Positions 26,010 through 35,833 of a DNA stretch of 64,000 bases are shown one piece after another. Origin of the DNA: Promicromonospora sp. AC04. Lineage in GTDB: Bacteria; Actinomycetota; Actinomycetes; Actinomycetales; Cellulomonadaceae. Position 1 is the stretch's first letter, and each line of letters begins with the position of its first letter. The position numbers and the translations under genes were made by a program. The stretch covers positions 1 to 64,000 of the forward strand of contig NZ_QBUG01000017.1 of the NCBI RefSeq assembly GCF_003058225.1. Direction: 5' to 3'. The notes under the pieces were generated by a model. That model worked only from the letters and a program-made list of their open reading frames with translations, was not told where the DNA came from and searched no databases.

Positions 26010-26907
26010 ACCGGCACGTTTCCGTGGCGCCATTATGGAGGTGGGACCCATCCCGCCATCGGGCGGACCGTTCCGTAAGCGCTATCTCGATAGGAACGGA
26101 CGGGAGTCTCTTCGGGTGGCCGAGGAAGAATATGCGACCGTTCGTGAGCTTCTCGGTAGTAGGGCGGCCTCAATGCCAATGGTGCATGCGCCATTGGTGG
26201 GTAGTTCTTTCGAGGTGCGCAGGGCGATCCAGAACAAAAAGCGATCGGCCTGGAACACGTTTCGGAACGCGATCGATTCCGCGACACGCGACGAGATTGA
26301 GCCCCACATTAGGCGATCTGAGTCGGCCGCTGTTGCCGCGCTGAATTATCTTGAGGACCATGAGCTCGCGGATGTCGCCCACAACGCGATTCACCGGTCG
26401 GCATTTATTCGACGTGGTCTCTTCGGGTGTCCGATCACGCTTCGCGACGACGCGCTTTGGACCGAGTGCGCGTTCGAGATGTCTCATATTCGATTGGGCC
26501 TGTCTGCTGGCCTTCTGAGCGAGTTCGAGTGCTCGGTCTGCGGGCAGCCTGTCGAGGACTGCGACCACACGATGGGGGAGACTTACGACAAGGTCGTTGT
26601 CCAGGATGAAGCAGGAAAATGCTCCCACTGTGGCTCAACCGACTGCGAACACGCCGTCGGCGCGGTCTACCCAATCAGGGCGTACGCGGATGCAAGAATT
26701 GTCCGTACCCATGAGGTCTCCATCGTTAACCGACCCCGGTATCCACAGTCCCGATTTACTGCCGTAACGATTGAGCAGAGCCAACTAGGTGATGCCAGAT
26801 TTCGCGTCGCAGCCCAGCTTGGTCGACTAAATTGCGACCAATGCCTCGGCCCATGTGGGGGATTCAGTGTGGCGCCACCGCAGAACACGGGCGTCACTGC
26901 TCGCTGA
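25999..26907 (+). CDS. Cys-rich (zinc-ribbon-like) hypothetical protein
   Basis: 302 residues from the GTG at 25999, with GGGGAG eight bases upstream inside the preceding gene. The middle is helical. The C-terminal part carries two related Cys/His units: CSVCGQPVEDCDHTMGETYDKV and KCSHCGSTDCEHAVGAVYP, plus a C-x2-C-x3-C group near the end (CDQCLGPC). The C-x2-C...C-x-H arrangement indicates bound zinc. The gene is less GC-rich than its neighbours and uses ATT codons, a sign of transfer. With the upstream partner it forms a small coupled unit in an island setting. Function unknown. Confidence 0.55.
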   Translation: MASEPARFRGAIMEVGPIPPSGGPFRKRYLDRNGRESLRVAEEEYATVRELLGSRAASMPMVHAPLVGSSFEVRRAIQNKKRSAWNTFRNAIDSATRDEIEPHIRRSESAAVAALNYLEDHELADVAHNAIHRSAFIRRGLFGCPITLRDDALWTECAFEMSHIRLGLSAGLLSEFECSVCGQPVEDCDHTMGETYDKVVVQDEAGKCSHCGSTDCEHAVGAVYPIRAYADARIVRTHEVSIVNRPRYPQSRFTAVTIEQSQLGDARFRVAAQLGRLNCDQCLGPCGGFSVAPPQNTGVTAR

Positions 26908-27149
26908 TCGGGTGTTGGCGGGTCGGCTCTTCATCCCAGCGACCTGCGCCGGTCGCGCAGGTTCCCCATAGGTTCCCCGAGAGCGCACTGCCAGGATTTC
27001 TGCACACTCGATGCATTGAGAAACCGGCTACGAATCGAGGGGCAAGCAGCCGAGCACGCGTTCGCAATGAGAAGGCCGGGAATTCGAATCCCTCCATCGA
27101 TGCTTCGTTCACCGGACGTCCAGGCCTGACGATGTCGTGGTAGCCGACC
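26908..27149. other. gap, possible decayed attachment site
   Basis: No gene. Bases around 27070-27100 (GAGAAGGCCGGGAATTCGAATCCCTCC) look like a worn copy of the tRNA T-arm fragment at 21981-22006. It could be the far end of the integrative element, but the match is weak. Confidence 0.3.
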
Positions 27150-29513
27150 TCAGTTTCTCCACAGGTATTCGGTGTGGAAGCTGAACCGGGACACTTCCCG
27201 TGCCCAGGGAACATACGGCGCCACGGTGTCGGGGGCACGGGCAGGCAGGCCGTGGGTTTGAAGGGCAGCGTCGACCACCTTGCAGAGCCGGCTCCAGGCG
27301 CTGCACTCGTGGCAGTCGGGGTGTCGGTCGCCGCCATGGCGCCCTGCCACTGATATGACCAGATCGCGAAACAGCGCCTCGCCGGGAGCCATTTCGAGGG
27401 CGCGGAAGAGCTCAGCAGCTTGTGCTGGCGTCCCGACGACGAGCGCGAGCAGTAGTCCGGCTGGCAGGTGTTCGCCCTCTTCGTCGGTGAACCGGGCGTG
27501 TTCGGGGAGATGTGTGCCGAGACGGATGAGCTGGTAGAGGTTGAGCAGCTTCTTCACCGTACGCGGCGTGGACAGTACGGCGGTCAAGGTTGCAAGGTAG
27601 CGGGCCTCGTACCAGGTCAGGGCAAGGCTGCGGGTGCGCCGGGACTGGTTAATGGGCGTAAAGATGTTGCGCTCAAGGGATTCGCCACCGGGTAGGTCGT
27701 CTTCGAGTGCTGGGAACGTCTCCGCGCGGCCGCTGGCGGATGCTTCACTTGGGCCAAATAGTGCCTCTGAGGTGGCCGATATCGTTTCTGGTGAAGCCTC
27801 GGTGGGTGCGGGGTGAGCCTGAGTATCGACGAACTTCCGCGTCAGGCTCGCTGAGGACACAAGACCGCGGTCGACCAGAGTCTTGATTAGATAATCGCCC
27901 GCGATTTCGTCGGTGAGAGGCGGCAGGGCGAACGGGATCTGGAAGACCTTGTCGAGGTAGTCGAGTGGTTCTCCTACCGCTAGACCGATGCGGTCGTGCA
28001 CCGTGGTTCCGGCAAATGTTGTTGTCTCGTGATATGCCAGAGACTTGCGCAGCCAACGTGGGTCGACACTCACGAGTACCACGAACAGGTCCGAAGACTG
28101 TAGGAGGGCGACGGCCTGCAGCACCTCGACCACCCGGTCTGGTGTGCAGCGATCCAGGTCGTCGATGTGCAGGACCACCCGGTCCACGTAGAGGTCGGCA
28201 CCGACTACCTCAGCACGCTCTCTTTCGCTGAGTTCTTGCACATAGGTGCTGGCAGCTTGGAGGCGTTCGGCGAGTTGGGCGAGGGTGTCCTCAATATGGC
28301 CGACCACACCGCGGTAGGACTCAAGCTGCTCTTGACGGGCGTTGTCCTCGAGCAGACCCAGGAGAGCAGATAGTGCGTCGCGAGCCTTGAGAGTGGCGAG
28401 GTCTGCCTCGGCACGAGCCAGCCGAATATGTGCTGCTTCTTGGACAAAGCCAAGAAGCAGTTCGTTCTTTTGAACGATCCTGCCCAGGGAGTCGAGTTCG
28501 CGGGTGTATTTGCGGATCACGTACCAAGCACCAACGAATGTAGCACTGCCCAGCGTGATGCCCAGGCCAGTAAGCCACGCGGTGGCTTGGGGAACTATTG
28601 CGGGCGTCACAATCGCGACAACGACCTCTAAGAGCAGGAGAAGAAATAGTCCTGTGACGGCAACGGTCAGACGGGCACCATAGAACCGTACGGCGGGAAG
28701 GAACTGTCGTAGTCCGTGAAAATAGCGGACTATCGTGTCGGCTCGCTGCAGGATGTGCGACCTTGGCTTCGCGTCTGCGGTTTCGACAGCGCCGACCTGC
28801 TCCGCGGCTCGTCGACGGCGTGCCACCTTTTCCTCGGCAGTCTTTATCCGGGCCCGCAGGGTCGAAGGTGTCTCAGTTCCGGTCCCTTTGGCATTGTGTT
28901 TTGCCCGCGCTCCTGTCGTTGGTGGAGTTCGCAGTTGCCGGAAGACCTGAGTGACCAGGCCGATGAGCACGGACGTGTCGCTATAGTGCCAAGCGTTGAA
29001 TTCCACAACACGTGCGGCACGGACGAAGTGTGGGTTGCTCCCGCTCAGGCTCGAGATGGTGGCGGCGAGCTGGCGCATGAAGCTCGACTTCCCGCCGCCC
29101 CAGGGCGCCAGGAGTGCGATCGCCAACGGCGGGACGGTCGTCATGGCAGTGATCAGGCGGGCCAAGGCCGAGACGTGGGATGCGAAATTCAGGTCGTCGT
29201 GCAGCGCGGGACCATCGGACAGGACCGCCGCGTGCTGGTCCACGACCACGCCGGGGTCGAACGTGCCGCCAGCCTGGACTCCAGTTTGGGGGTCCCACAG
29301 CCGGATCGTGCCGTCATAGCTACCGCTTGCTACGACCGAGCCATCGGCCTCGCCGGGTCCGATGGCGACTGCTGTCACAGTTCCCCAGTGTCCTTCGAGA
29401 ATCCATCGTGACTCGCCACGAGTGAGATCCCACACCCGCACGCTGCCGTCTTCGCTGCCTGATACCAGATGCCCGTCGGGTAGTACCGCCAACGCATGGA
29501 TTGGGCCGGGGGG
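27150..29513 (-). pseudogene. KAP P-loop NTPase half of an interrupted WD40-KAP gene
   Basis: This frame reads two WD40 blades (HALAVLPDGHLVSGSEDGSVRVWDL and a second ending GTIRLWDP), then a KAP NTPase. It has LAPWGGGKSSF (Walker A), a pair of membrane helices (LTVAVTGLFLLLLLEVVVAIV and ...WLTGLGITLGSATFVGAWYVI), and VLHIDDLDRCTPDRVVEVLQ (Walker B with the KAP-type IDDLDRC). The C-terminal third is helical with CHECSAW. The upstream part of the frame (29514-29711) is antisense to the insertion element and not original. The remainder of the propeller is at 30790-32255. KAP NTPases of this form are membrane-associated and often occur in defence islands. Confidence 0.75.
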
Positions 29514-29573
29514 GGGACTGCTGCACCGATAGGTGACAACTGACTTGTGGTGCCGACAGGCGTCACTGGAAGG

Positions 29574-29885
29574 ATGTTCACCGTGCCCGCACCCCACCCC
29601 AAAGAGTTCCGTGATGACGTCGTGGCCGTCGCCCGGCGTGGCCAGGCCCCGATCCGCCAGATCGCGAAGGACTTCGGCATCTCGGAGTCCTGCCTGCGCA
29701 ACTGGCTGCACGCTGCTGACGTCGAGGAAGGCACCAAGCCCGGTGTGACCTCGGCCGAGTCGGCCGAGCTGCGTGAGCTGCGGCGTCGTAACCGGCTGCT
29801 GGAACAGGAGAACGAGGTCCTGCGCCGCGCCGCTGCTTACCTGTCTCAGGCGCAGCTGCCGGGAAAAGGCTCTACCCGCTCGTGA
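29574..29885 (+). CDS. IS3-family transposase OrfA
   Basis: About 103 residues from the ATG at 29574, with GGAAGG just upstream. It contains the helix-turn-helix QIAKDFGISESCLRNWL and a coiled segment ELRELRRRNRLLEQENEVLRRAA, as in OrfA of IS3 elements. Its stop overlaps the GTG start of orfB. IS3 elements usually make a fused transposase by frameshifting; here reinitiation at the overlap or slippage could do this, but I see no obvious A-rich slip site. Confidence 0.8.
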   Translation: MFTVPAPHPKEFRDDVVAVARRGQAPIRQIAKDFGISESCLRNWLHAADVEEGTKPGVTSAESAELRELRRRNRLLEQENEVLRRAAAYLSQAQLPGKGSTRS

Positions 29886-30754
29886 CAGAGCTCGCCGTGG
29901 CGGGGATACCCGTGACGGTGACGTGCCGGGTCCTCAAGCTCGCCAGACAGCCTTACTACCGGTGGCTACGCCACCCGGTGACCGATGCTGAGATCGTGCA
30001 GGCGTATCGGGCGAACGCGTTGTTCGACGCTCACCGCGACGACCCTGAGTTCGGGCACCGTCTGCTGGTCGACGAAGCACGCCAGGCCGGCCAGAGCATG
30101 GCGGACCGGACCGCGTGGCGGATCTGCGCCGGCAACGGGTGGTGGAGCGTGTTCGGCAAGAAACGTGGGAAGAACGGCAAGCGACCCGGCCCGCCCGCGC
30201 ACGACGACCTGGTCCAGCGGGACTTTACTGCCGGGGCGCCGAACCGGTTGTGGCTCACGGATATCACCGAGCACCGCACTGACCAGGGAAAGGTCTATCT
30301 GTGCGCGATCAAGGACGTGTACTCGGGCCGGATCGTGGGCTACTCGATCAGCGACCGGATGAAGTCTTCCCTGGCCGTGACCGCGCTCAGTTCCGCGGTT
30401 GCCAGGCGTGGCATCAGTGGCGCAGACGTGGCCGGTTGTGTGGTCCATTCCGACCGCGGATCGCAGTTCAGGTCCCGGAAGTTTCTCGCTGAGCTGCGCC
30501 GTCATGACTTGGTCGGCTCGATGGGGCAGGTCGCCTCGGCCGGCGACAATGCCGCGATGGAGTCGTTCTTCGCGTTGCTGCAGAAGAACGTCCTGGACCG
30601 GCGCCGCTGGACCACTCGCGAGGAGCTGCGGATCGCGATCGTGACCTGGATCGAACGGACCTACCACCGCCGCCGACGCCAGGCCCGCCTCGGACGTTTG
30701 ACGCCCATCGAGTACGAAGCCACCATGACCACTCAGGTCGCACTCGCCGCCTGA
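29882..30754 (+). CDS. IS3-family transposase OrfB (DDE catalytic subunit)
   Basis: 290 residues starting at the GTG at 29882. The DDE residues lie in RLWLTDITEH (first Asp), CVVHSDRGSQFRS (second Asp) and NAAMESFFALLQKN (Glu). An N-terminal region with YYRWLRHP and FGHRLLVDEAR is also typical of OrfB. The frame is complete and the termini are intact, so transposition may still be possible. Confidence 0.85.
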   Translation: MTELAVAGIPVTVTCRVLKLARQPYYRWLRHPVTDAEIVQAYRANALFDAHRDDPEFGHRLLVDEARQAGQSMADRTAWRICAGNGWWSVFGKKRGKNGKRPGPPAHDDLVQRDFTAGAPNRLWLTDITEHRTDQGKVYLCAIKDVYSGRIVGYSISDRMKSSLAVTALSSAVARRGISGADVAGCVVHSDRGSQFRSRKFLAELRRHDLVGSMGQVASAGDNAAMESFFALLQKNVLDRRRWTTREELRIAIVTWIERTYHRRRRQARLGRLTPIEYEATMTTQVALAA

Positions 30755-30767
30755 GAAACCCTGTCAC

Positions 30768-32255
30768 CTATCGGTGCAGCAGTCCCGGGTGGCCAGTCAG
30801 GTCTTGCGATATGTTCGTGGTGAGGTCCCACACCCGCACCGTGCGGTCCCAACCGCCGGAGACGATCCGTCCGTCGGGCAGCACTGTCAGGGCTCCGATC
30901 CAGCCGGTGTGACCGCTCAGCGCTCGGGAGCTTCCGCTGGTCGGGTCCCACACCCGCAAACGGTCGCCACTCGCCGAAACGATCCGCCCGTCAGGCAGTA
31001 CCGCAATGGCGTCAACCGGCGCGGTGTGGCCTGTCAGGTCCCGTGAGGCGCCCATGGTCAGGTCCCAGACCCTCAGTATGCGGTCCTGACCGGCGGAGAC
31101 CACGCGCCCATCAGGCATGACCGCCACAGCGAAGACTGGTCCTGCGTGCCCGGTCAGGTCTTGAGAAGTACCGGTTGTCAGGTCCCACACTCGCACTGCG
31201 CCGTCGTCGCTGCCAGAGACGACGCGCCCATCGGGCATGACCGCCACGGCGCGTACCCAGTCGGTGTGGCCGGTCAGGACTTGGGACGTGCCGGTCGTGA
31301 GGTCCCACACCCGTACCGTGTGATCCCAGCCACCCGAGAGGATGCGTCCTTCTGGCAGTACCGCGACCGTGAGGACTGGGCTGGTGTGGCCGGTCAGGTG
31401 TTGGGAGGTGCCGGTGGTGAGGTCCACGATGCGAATCGCCTCGTCGTCGCCGGAGAGGACACGCCCGTCGGGCAGCACCGTTAAAGCGTGAACCCAGCCA
31501 GTGTGGTTGGCCAGGTCCCGGGAGGTGCCGGTCGTCAGGTTCCAGACTCGCACCGTGCCGTCGTCGTAGCCGGAGACGATGCGTCCGTCGGGCAGCACCG
31601 CCACCGCGAGGACGGAGGTGGTGTGGCTGCTCAGGAGGTCGGACGTTCTTGCGGCGAGGTCCCAGATTCGGACTGTCCCATCGTGGCTCCCGGAAACGAT
31701 GCGTCCGTCGGGCAGCGCTGCCAATGTGTTGATCCGGTCCGTGTGACCGGAAAGCTCCTGGGTGGCGCCAGTGGTGAGGTCCCAGGTACGCACCGAACCG
31801 TCTGCGCTGGCGGAGGAAACCCGCCCGTCGGGTAGCACCGCTACTGCGTAGACCTCGGCTGTGTGGCCGGTAAACGTCTCGGATCCATGCGTGGTGAGAT
31901 CCCAGACGCGCACCGTGCCGTCGTCGCCACCGGAGACGATGCGTCCGTCGGGCAGTATCGCCAATGTGTTGACCCAGTCTGTATGGCCGGTCAGGTCTTC
32001 CGAAGCGCCAGTGGTGAGATCCCAGACGCGCACCGTGCCGTCAGATCCGCCGGAAGTGACTCGACCGTCAGGCAGCACGGCCACTGCCTTCACCAAGCCC
32101 TCATGGCCGAGCAGGACTCCGAGCTGCTCGCGCGTGCCCAGGTCCCAGACGCGCACCGTGCCGTCCCTGCCACCGGAGACAAGGCGCCCGTCCGTCATTG
32201 CGGCTACTGCAAGCACAGGTCCGGGATGTCCCAGGAATGGTCGCTGACCGGCCAT
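30768..32255 (-). pseudogene. WD40 propeller half of the interrupted WD40-KAP gene
   Basis: From the ATG at 32255, with AGGAGG six bases upstream, the frame reads twelve WD40 blades, each close to LPDGRIVSGGDDGTVRVWDL. It ends at a stop inside the insertion element (30768-30770). The two blades on the far side (27150-29513) bring the total to fourteen, which would make two seven-bladed propellers. Blade 12 ends DLTGH, and the next blade begins PGPIHALAV on the other side of the insert, so the gene was once continuous. The domain order would be propeller then KAP NTPase. Both parts are now separate. Confidence 0.8.
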
Positions 32256-32325
32256 GTCGCCTCCTGAAGAGGGCCAGGCCAACAGGTTAATCTGTCGAAT
32301 TCCACATCGAACAGGACGAAACGCG

Positions 32326-32532
32326 CTAGAAACGGGTGATTACTCGCTCGCTACGTTCGCCGCATGCGCGATCGCGGGCCGGTGCGGCGTGCCGCAAGCG
32401 GCCCTGCGGCCCTTCCAGCTCGAGCGGTACGGGTGCCGCCGAGGTCACCGCATACGACGGCACTGCAGCGCCCGCTGATGCCATGAGTGCCAGCGCGGTA
32501 CCCGCGCCGACAAGCCTGTGCCGCAATCGCAT
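32326..32532 (-). CDS. possible short secreted peptide or gene scrap
   Basis: A 68-residue frame from the ATG at 32532 begins MRLRHRLVGAGTALALMASAGAAVPSYA, which looks like a good signal peptide with an AxA-type cleavage site. The tail is short, basic and not protein-like, so this may be the 5' end of a lost gene. The upstream GACGGGG could be a ribosome site. Confidence 0.3.
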   Translation of the reverse strand: MRLRHRLVGAGTALALMASAGAAVPSYAVTSAAPVPLELEGPQGRLRHAAPARDRACGERSERVITRF

Positions 32533-32819
32533 GACGACCACCCCGTCCTGGACGTGACCTGGAGAGATTCCTCAGGTTCTCTGGGCTGCCCCTCCATGTT
32601 CGGGCGGCACCGGCGCTGAGAATGCCACAACAACGACACCGGCGCTGCATAAAAACTGCAACACAGCCACCGTCTGTCTCCCAGGGTTCGACAGAATTCT
32701 GGGCGCGACTACTGGTATCAGATTCGCCAGGTGGTAAAGACCACCTGTCGTGAACCGCTACTCGTGCCGGGGTTGGTCTCGCAAGCGTGATCGGGGGTTG
32801 TCCGACCCGTCTGTCGCCT

Positions 32820-35468
32820 TTATGCGTCGTGCCCGGTCGGTCGGCGGTCGTGAGCGTTCGGGTGGCCGCTGGTCTCCAGCCTGTATTGCAGGGCTGCGAC
32901 CGCCAGCCGACGGGCTTGCGCGTTCTGGGGTTGCCCGTTGGCGTCCAGGGCGTCGGCGACGGTGGTCAGGACGCTGATCAGTGACCGCGCGACCGGGAGG
33001 AGGTTCTTGGGTGGGGTGTCGGTGGTGTGCCAGTCGACCAGTCGTGCTGCCTCGCTGGCGAGGGAGAGGGCGTCGACAGGCTGGTTGAGGGTCAGGCGGA
33101 GCGCGGCGTACCCGGCCAGTGACTCGGCCAGAGCGGTGAACGTGCCCGGGCTGGCGTGCTCGGTGACCAGGAGGCGTTCGATCGAGATGGCTTCGCGGTA
33201 GGCGGCCACGGCCTGGTCGGGGTGACCGGCGTCGCGATGGGCGTGCGCGGTCTGACGCAGGGAGCGCGCCAGGTCGGGGGTGTGTCGTTCGGGGTTGGCT
33301 TCGGCCAGGCGGCGGCGGATCTGCACCGATTCCTGTCCGGGCTCGATGGCGTCGTGGGGCTGCTGGTTGTTCAGGAGGCAGGAGCTGAGCTCGGTCAGGG
33401 CCCGGGCGAGGAAGACGAGGTCGCCGTCGGGGTTCTCGCGGGCCAGGATCCTGCGGATCTCGACCGTCTGGCGGATCGCGGGTAGCGCGTGGTCGGGGTG
33501 GCCGAGCAGGTTCTGGGCGATGGCGAGGTTCATTAGGGACCGGGCCAGGTGGGGCCGGGTGCGTTCGGGTTCGATCACCAGGAGGTGTTCGTTGATCGTG
33601 ACCGATTCCTGCAGTGGGGCGATGGCTTGGTCGGGCAGGCCGGCTTCGTGGTAGCGGGTGCCCAGGTCGCACAGGGTGCGCGCGAGGTGGGGGAGGTGGT
33701 TGCGGCGGTCGGTGCGGGCCAGCTGTTGCTCGATCTGGACGGCTTCCAGGGTGGGGGACAGGGCGTCGTGGGCTCTGCCGAGCTCGGACAGTACGACCCC
33801 GAGGTATCGCAGGGATGCCGCCAGCTGCGGGCTGTGCCCGGCCTGGTCGTCACCGGCGAGTTGTCGGCGTAGGTCGACGGCCTCGGTCAGAGCCTGGATC
33901 GCCTGGGTGTGCCGGCCGAGGCGGTACTGGCGCATTCCGATGTCGTGCAGTACCCAGGACCGTGCCGGGGTGTCGGCGGGGTCGATCAGGCCCAGGATGC
34001 TGTGCAGCAGGGACAGGTCGGACCGGGTCAGTACCTCGGACGGGTAGGGGATGACCGCGGAGACCGACTGCAGTAGCTCCAGGTCGTCGGGTAGCGCGGT
34101 GATGGCGTGGTCCAGTAGGTGCAGTGCGCGGTCGCGGACGTCCTGGTCGGAGAAGTGGTCGGCGACGGCGCGGGCCAGGACCGCGATGGCGTGCCGGGCG
34201 CTGCGCCCGTCCAGGTCGTCCAGCAGGACGCCGGCCAGGGCCGGAGCGTGGGTGAGCTCGGTGACCAGGTGCAGCTCGGCCAGGCGGTCCGGCTGCAGGG
34301 TCCCGATCCAGTGCTCGGTGTCGCGCGGCGGGTACAGGTCGCGCAACCAGCCCAGCACTCTGGGCGTGCCGGCACGAGGGTCGACCCGGGCCAGCAGGGC
34401 GACGGCTTCGGGTTCGTCGGCCGGAGGGGTGAGATACACGGCGGCGACGATACGGCGCAGCAGGTCGACCGTGAGGCCGTCGGGGCCGTGCAGGAGCCCG
34501 GCGTGCTCGGCCGTCCCGATCCAGTGCCGTTGCTCATGCTCGAGCAGGTCCGCCAGGACATCGAACACGTCCACCGCGAGCGGCGCTTCACCGGGCTGGG
34601 TGGGCTGTGCGCGAAGGACCGCGACCAGGCTCGCCGCGTGCAGGTCCAGGATCCGCCCGTGACCGCGTTCGCTGAGGCGTACCTCTGGTGCGGGGATCCC
34701 GAGCTGCTGGGCGAACGCGGCCGCGGCATCCTCGACTATCTGGTCGTCGGTGACGTCGGTGTCGACCCGGACTGGCAGGTCGGTGCCGTCGTAGGCGCTC
34801 TGGATCATCTCGCGCACCTGCGGGCCGCCGGCCTTGAGGCGCTGCCACCACTCCCCGGCGCTGCGCGCGATCAGCAGGACCCGCACACCGGCTGGTTCGG
34901 CGGCGACCTGGCGGACGAGGTCGTCGAGCTCGTGCCGGGTGTCGGCGTAGTCCACGATGAGCAGGACGGGGCGGTTGGTCGAGCTGCGGACCCGGGCCAG
35001 GACCGTGGCTTCCTGTTCTTCCCCGACAGCCACGCACTCCCAGCCGTCGCGGGCCATCAGCTCCTTGAGCTCGGCGGCCAGGCGGCTCTTGCCGACCCCG
35101 CCGGGTCCCGTGACCAGCCGGAGTGGCACGCCCTCGCCCTCGCACCAGCGGACCAGCGCCTGCAACTCATCGGTCCTGCCCTGGAATGGGACGACCTGAC
35201 GGTCCGGGGACAACAGGCTGGACGGTCCGCCTTCGCGGCGCAGCAGCGCCGAGGACTCCAGGACCGCCAGACGGGCCGACGTCCGGGCCCGGCGGGCCTC
35301 CCACCATCGTGCCACCAACGGCGCCGCTGGCGACGCGCAAGCCACGGCGAAGCCGAGCAGGACCAGCCACGGCACGCTCTCGCCGGCCAGCGCGAACACG
35401 CCCGCCGCGATCGCCACACCCGTGGCCGCGACCAGCCACCACCACGGCCGTGGTCGCAAAGCCCCCAT
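32820..35468 (-). CDS. membrane-anchored STAND ATPase with TPR repeats
   Basis: 882 residues from the ATG at 35468 (the open frame continues to 35678 in poor sequence). Residues 6-50 hold two hydrophobic helices (WWWLVAATGVAIAAGVFALAG and WLVLLGFAVACASP). The P-loop is TGPGGVGKSRLA near residue 122, with Walker B PVLLIVDYAD. After a winged-helix-type region, about eight TPR-like 42-residue repeats follow (LARTLCDLGTRYHEAGLPDQAIAPLQESV, LARSLMNLAIAQNLLGHPDHALPAI and so on). This is the plan of bacterial STAND signalling ATPases. The gene is divergent from the RHS toxin gene. A hairpin (CAGGTGGT AAAG ACCACCTG, 32728-32747) downstream may end transcription. Confidence 0.65.
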   Translation of the reverse strand: MGALRPRPWWWLVAATGVAIAAGVFALAGESVPWLVLLGFAVACASPAAPLVARWWEARRARTSARLAVLESSALLRREGGPSSLLSPDRQVVPFQGRTDELQALVRWCEGEGVPLRLVTGPGGVGKSRLAAELKELMARDGWECVAVGEEQEATVLARVRSSTNRPVLLIVDYADTRHELDDLVRQVAAEPAGVRVLLIARSAGEWWQRLKAGGPQVREMIQSAYDGTDLPVRVDTDVTDDQIVEDAAAAFAQQLGIPAPEVRLSERGHGRILDLHAASLVAVLRAQPTQPGEAPLAVDVFDVLADLLEHEQRHWIGTAEHAGLLHGPDGLTVDLLRRIVAAVYLTPPADEPEAVALLARVDPRAGTPRVLGWLRDLYPPRDTEHWIGTLQPDRLAELHLVTELTHAPALAGVLLDDLDGRSARHAIAVLARAVADHFSDQDVRDRALHLLDHAITALPDDLELLQSVSAVIPYPSEVLTRSDLSLLHSILGLIDPADTPARSWVLHDIGMRQYRLGRHTQAIQALTEAVDLRRQLAGDDQAGHSPQLAASLRYLGVVLSELGRAHDALSPTLEAVQIEQQLARTDRRNHLPHLARTLCDLGTRYHEAGLPDQAIAPLQESVTINEHLLVIEPERTRPHLARSLMNLAIAQNLLGHPDHALPAIRQTVEIRRILARENPDGDLVFLARALTELSSCLLNNQQPHDAIEPGQESVQIRRRLAEANPERHTPDLARSLRQTAHAHRDAGHPDQAVAAYREAISIERLLVTEHASPGTFTALAESLAGYAALRLTLNQPVDALSLASEAARLVDWHTTDTPPKNLLPVARSLISVLTTVADALDANGQPQNAQARRLAVAALQYRLETSGHPNAHDRRPTGHDA

Positions 35469-35833
35469 GAGATATGTGTACGGCACACCATCACAAAACA
35501 CAACGAAAGCGACACGGCAGAGTCTCAAATTCACCACGAAACATCCATGACTTTGCATGATCAGATCCTGGCCCGAGCCGTCCGTGCACCGTCGGGAACC
35601 GACGGCCCATCGCCGTGGCTCCCTTCGCGATACCGGGCGCTCAGGAGACGGTGACCGTTTTCTCACCCGGTGGTTCACCCGGGTGCGGCTTGTGCGGGCT
35701 TTGCCGCGCTTATTAGGTTCCTACCACCAGCGCGATCCGTGTGACACCGGCTCCTGCCTGGTCCTCGCCGCACCGGTGGCGAGGTTTCAAGTGGCCCGGC
35801 CATGGTGTCGGGTCCTCGTGGGAGTCGCGCTCA
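35469..35833. other. divergent intergenic region
   Basis: Control region between the TPR ATPase and the RHS gene. No clear operator or promoter hexamers could be supported. Confidence 0.35.

Larger units (their letters stand above)
29514..30786 (+). mobile_element. IS3-type insertion sequence inside the WD40-KAP gene
   Basis: Ends 29514-29537 and 30763-30786 are a perfect inverted pair of 24 bases; the inner part reads CTGCACCGATAGGTGAC. Flanking GGG at 29511-29513 and 30787-30789 fits the 3-base duplication typical of IS3 elements, although the run of G makes the exact junction ambiguous. Two genes, orfA and orfB, overlap by four bases. A dead copy of the left end lies at 14520-14778. Confidence 0.85.

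Noticed and set aside
31000-32200. Regular repeats that could be taken for a CRISPR or tandem DNA repeat
   Set aside because: The period is about 120-126 bases and each unit encodes one WD40 blade, so it is a protein repeat.
34119-35654. 511-codon plus-strand frame across the TPR ATPase
   Set aside because: Low-complexity shadow of the minus-strand gene, whose P-loop and TPR repeats are clear.
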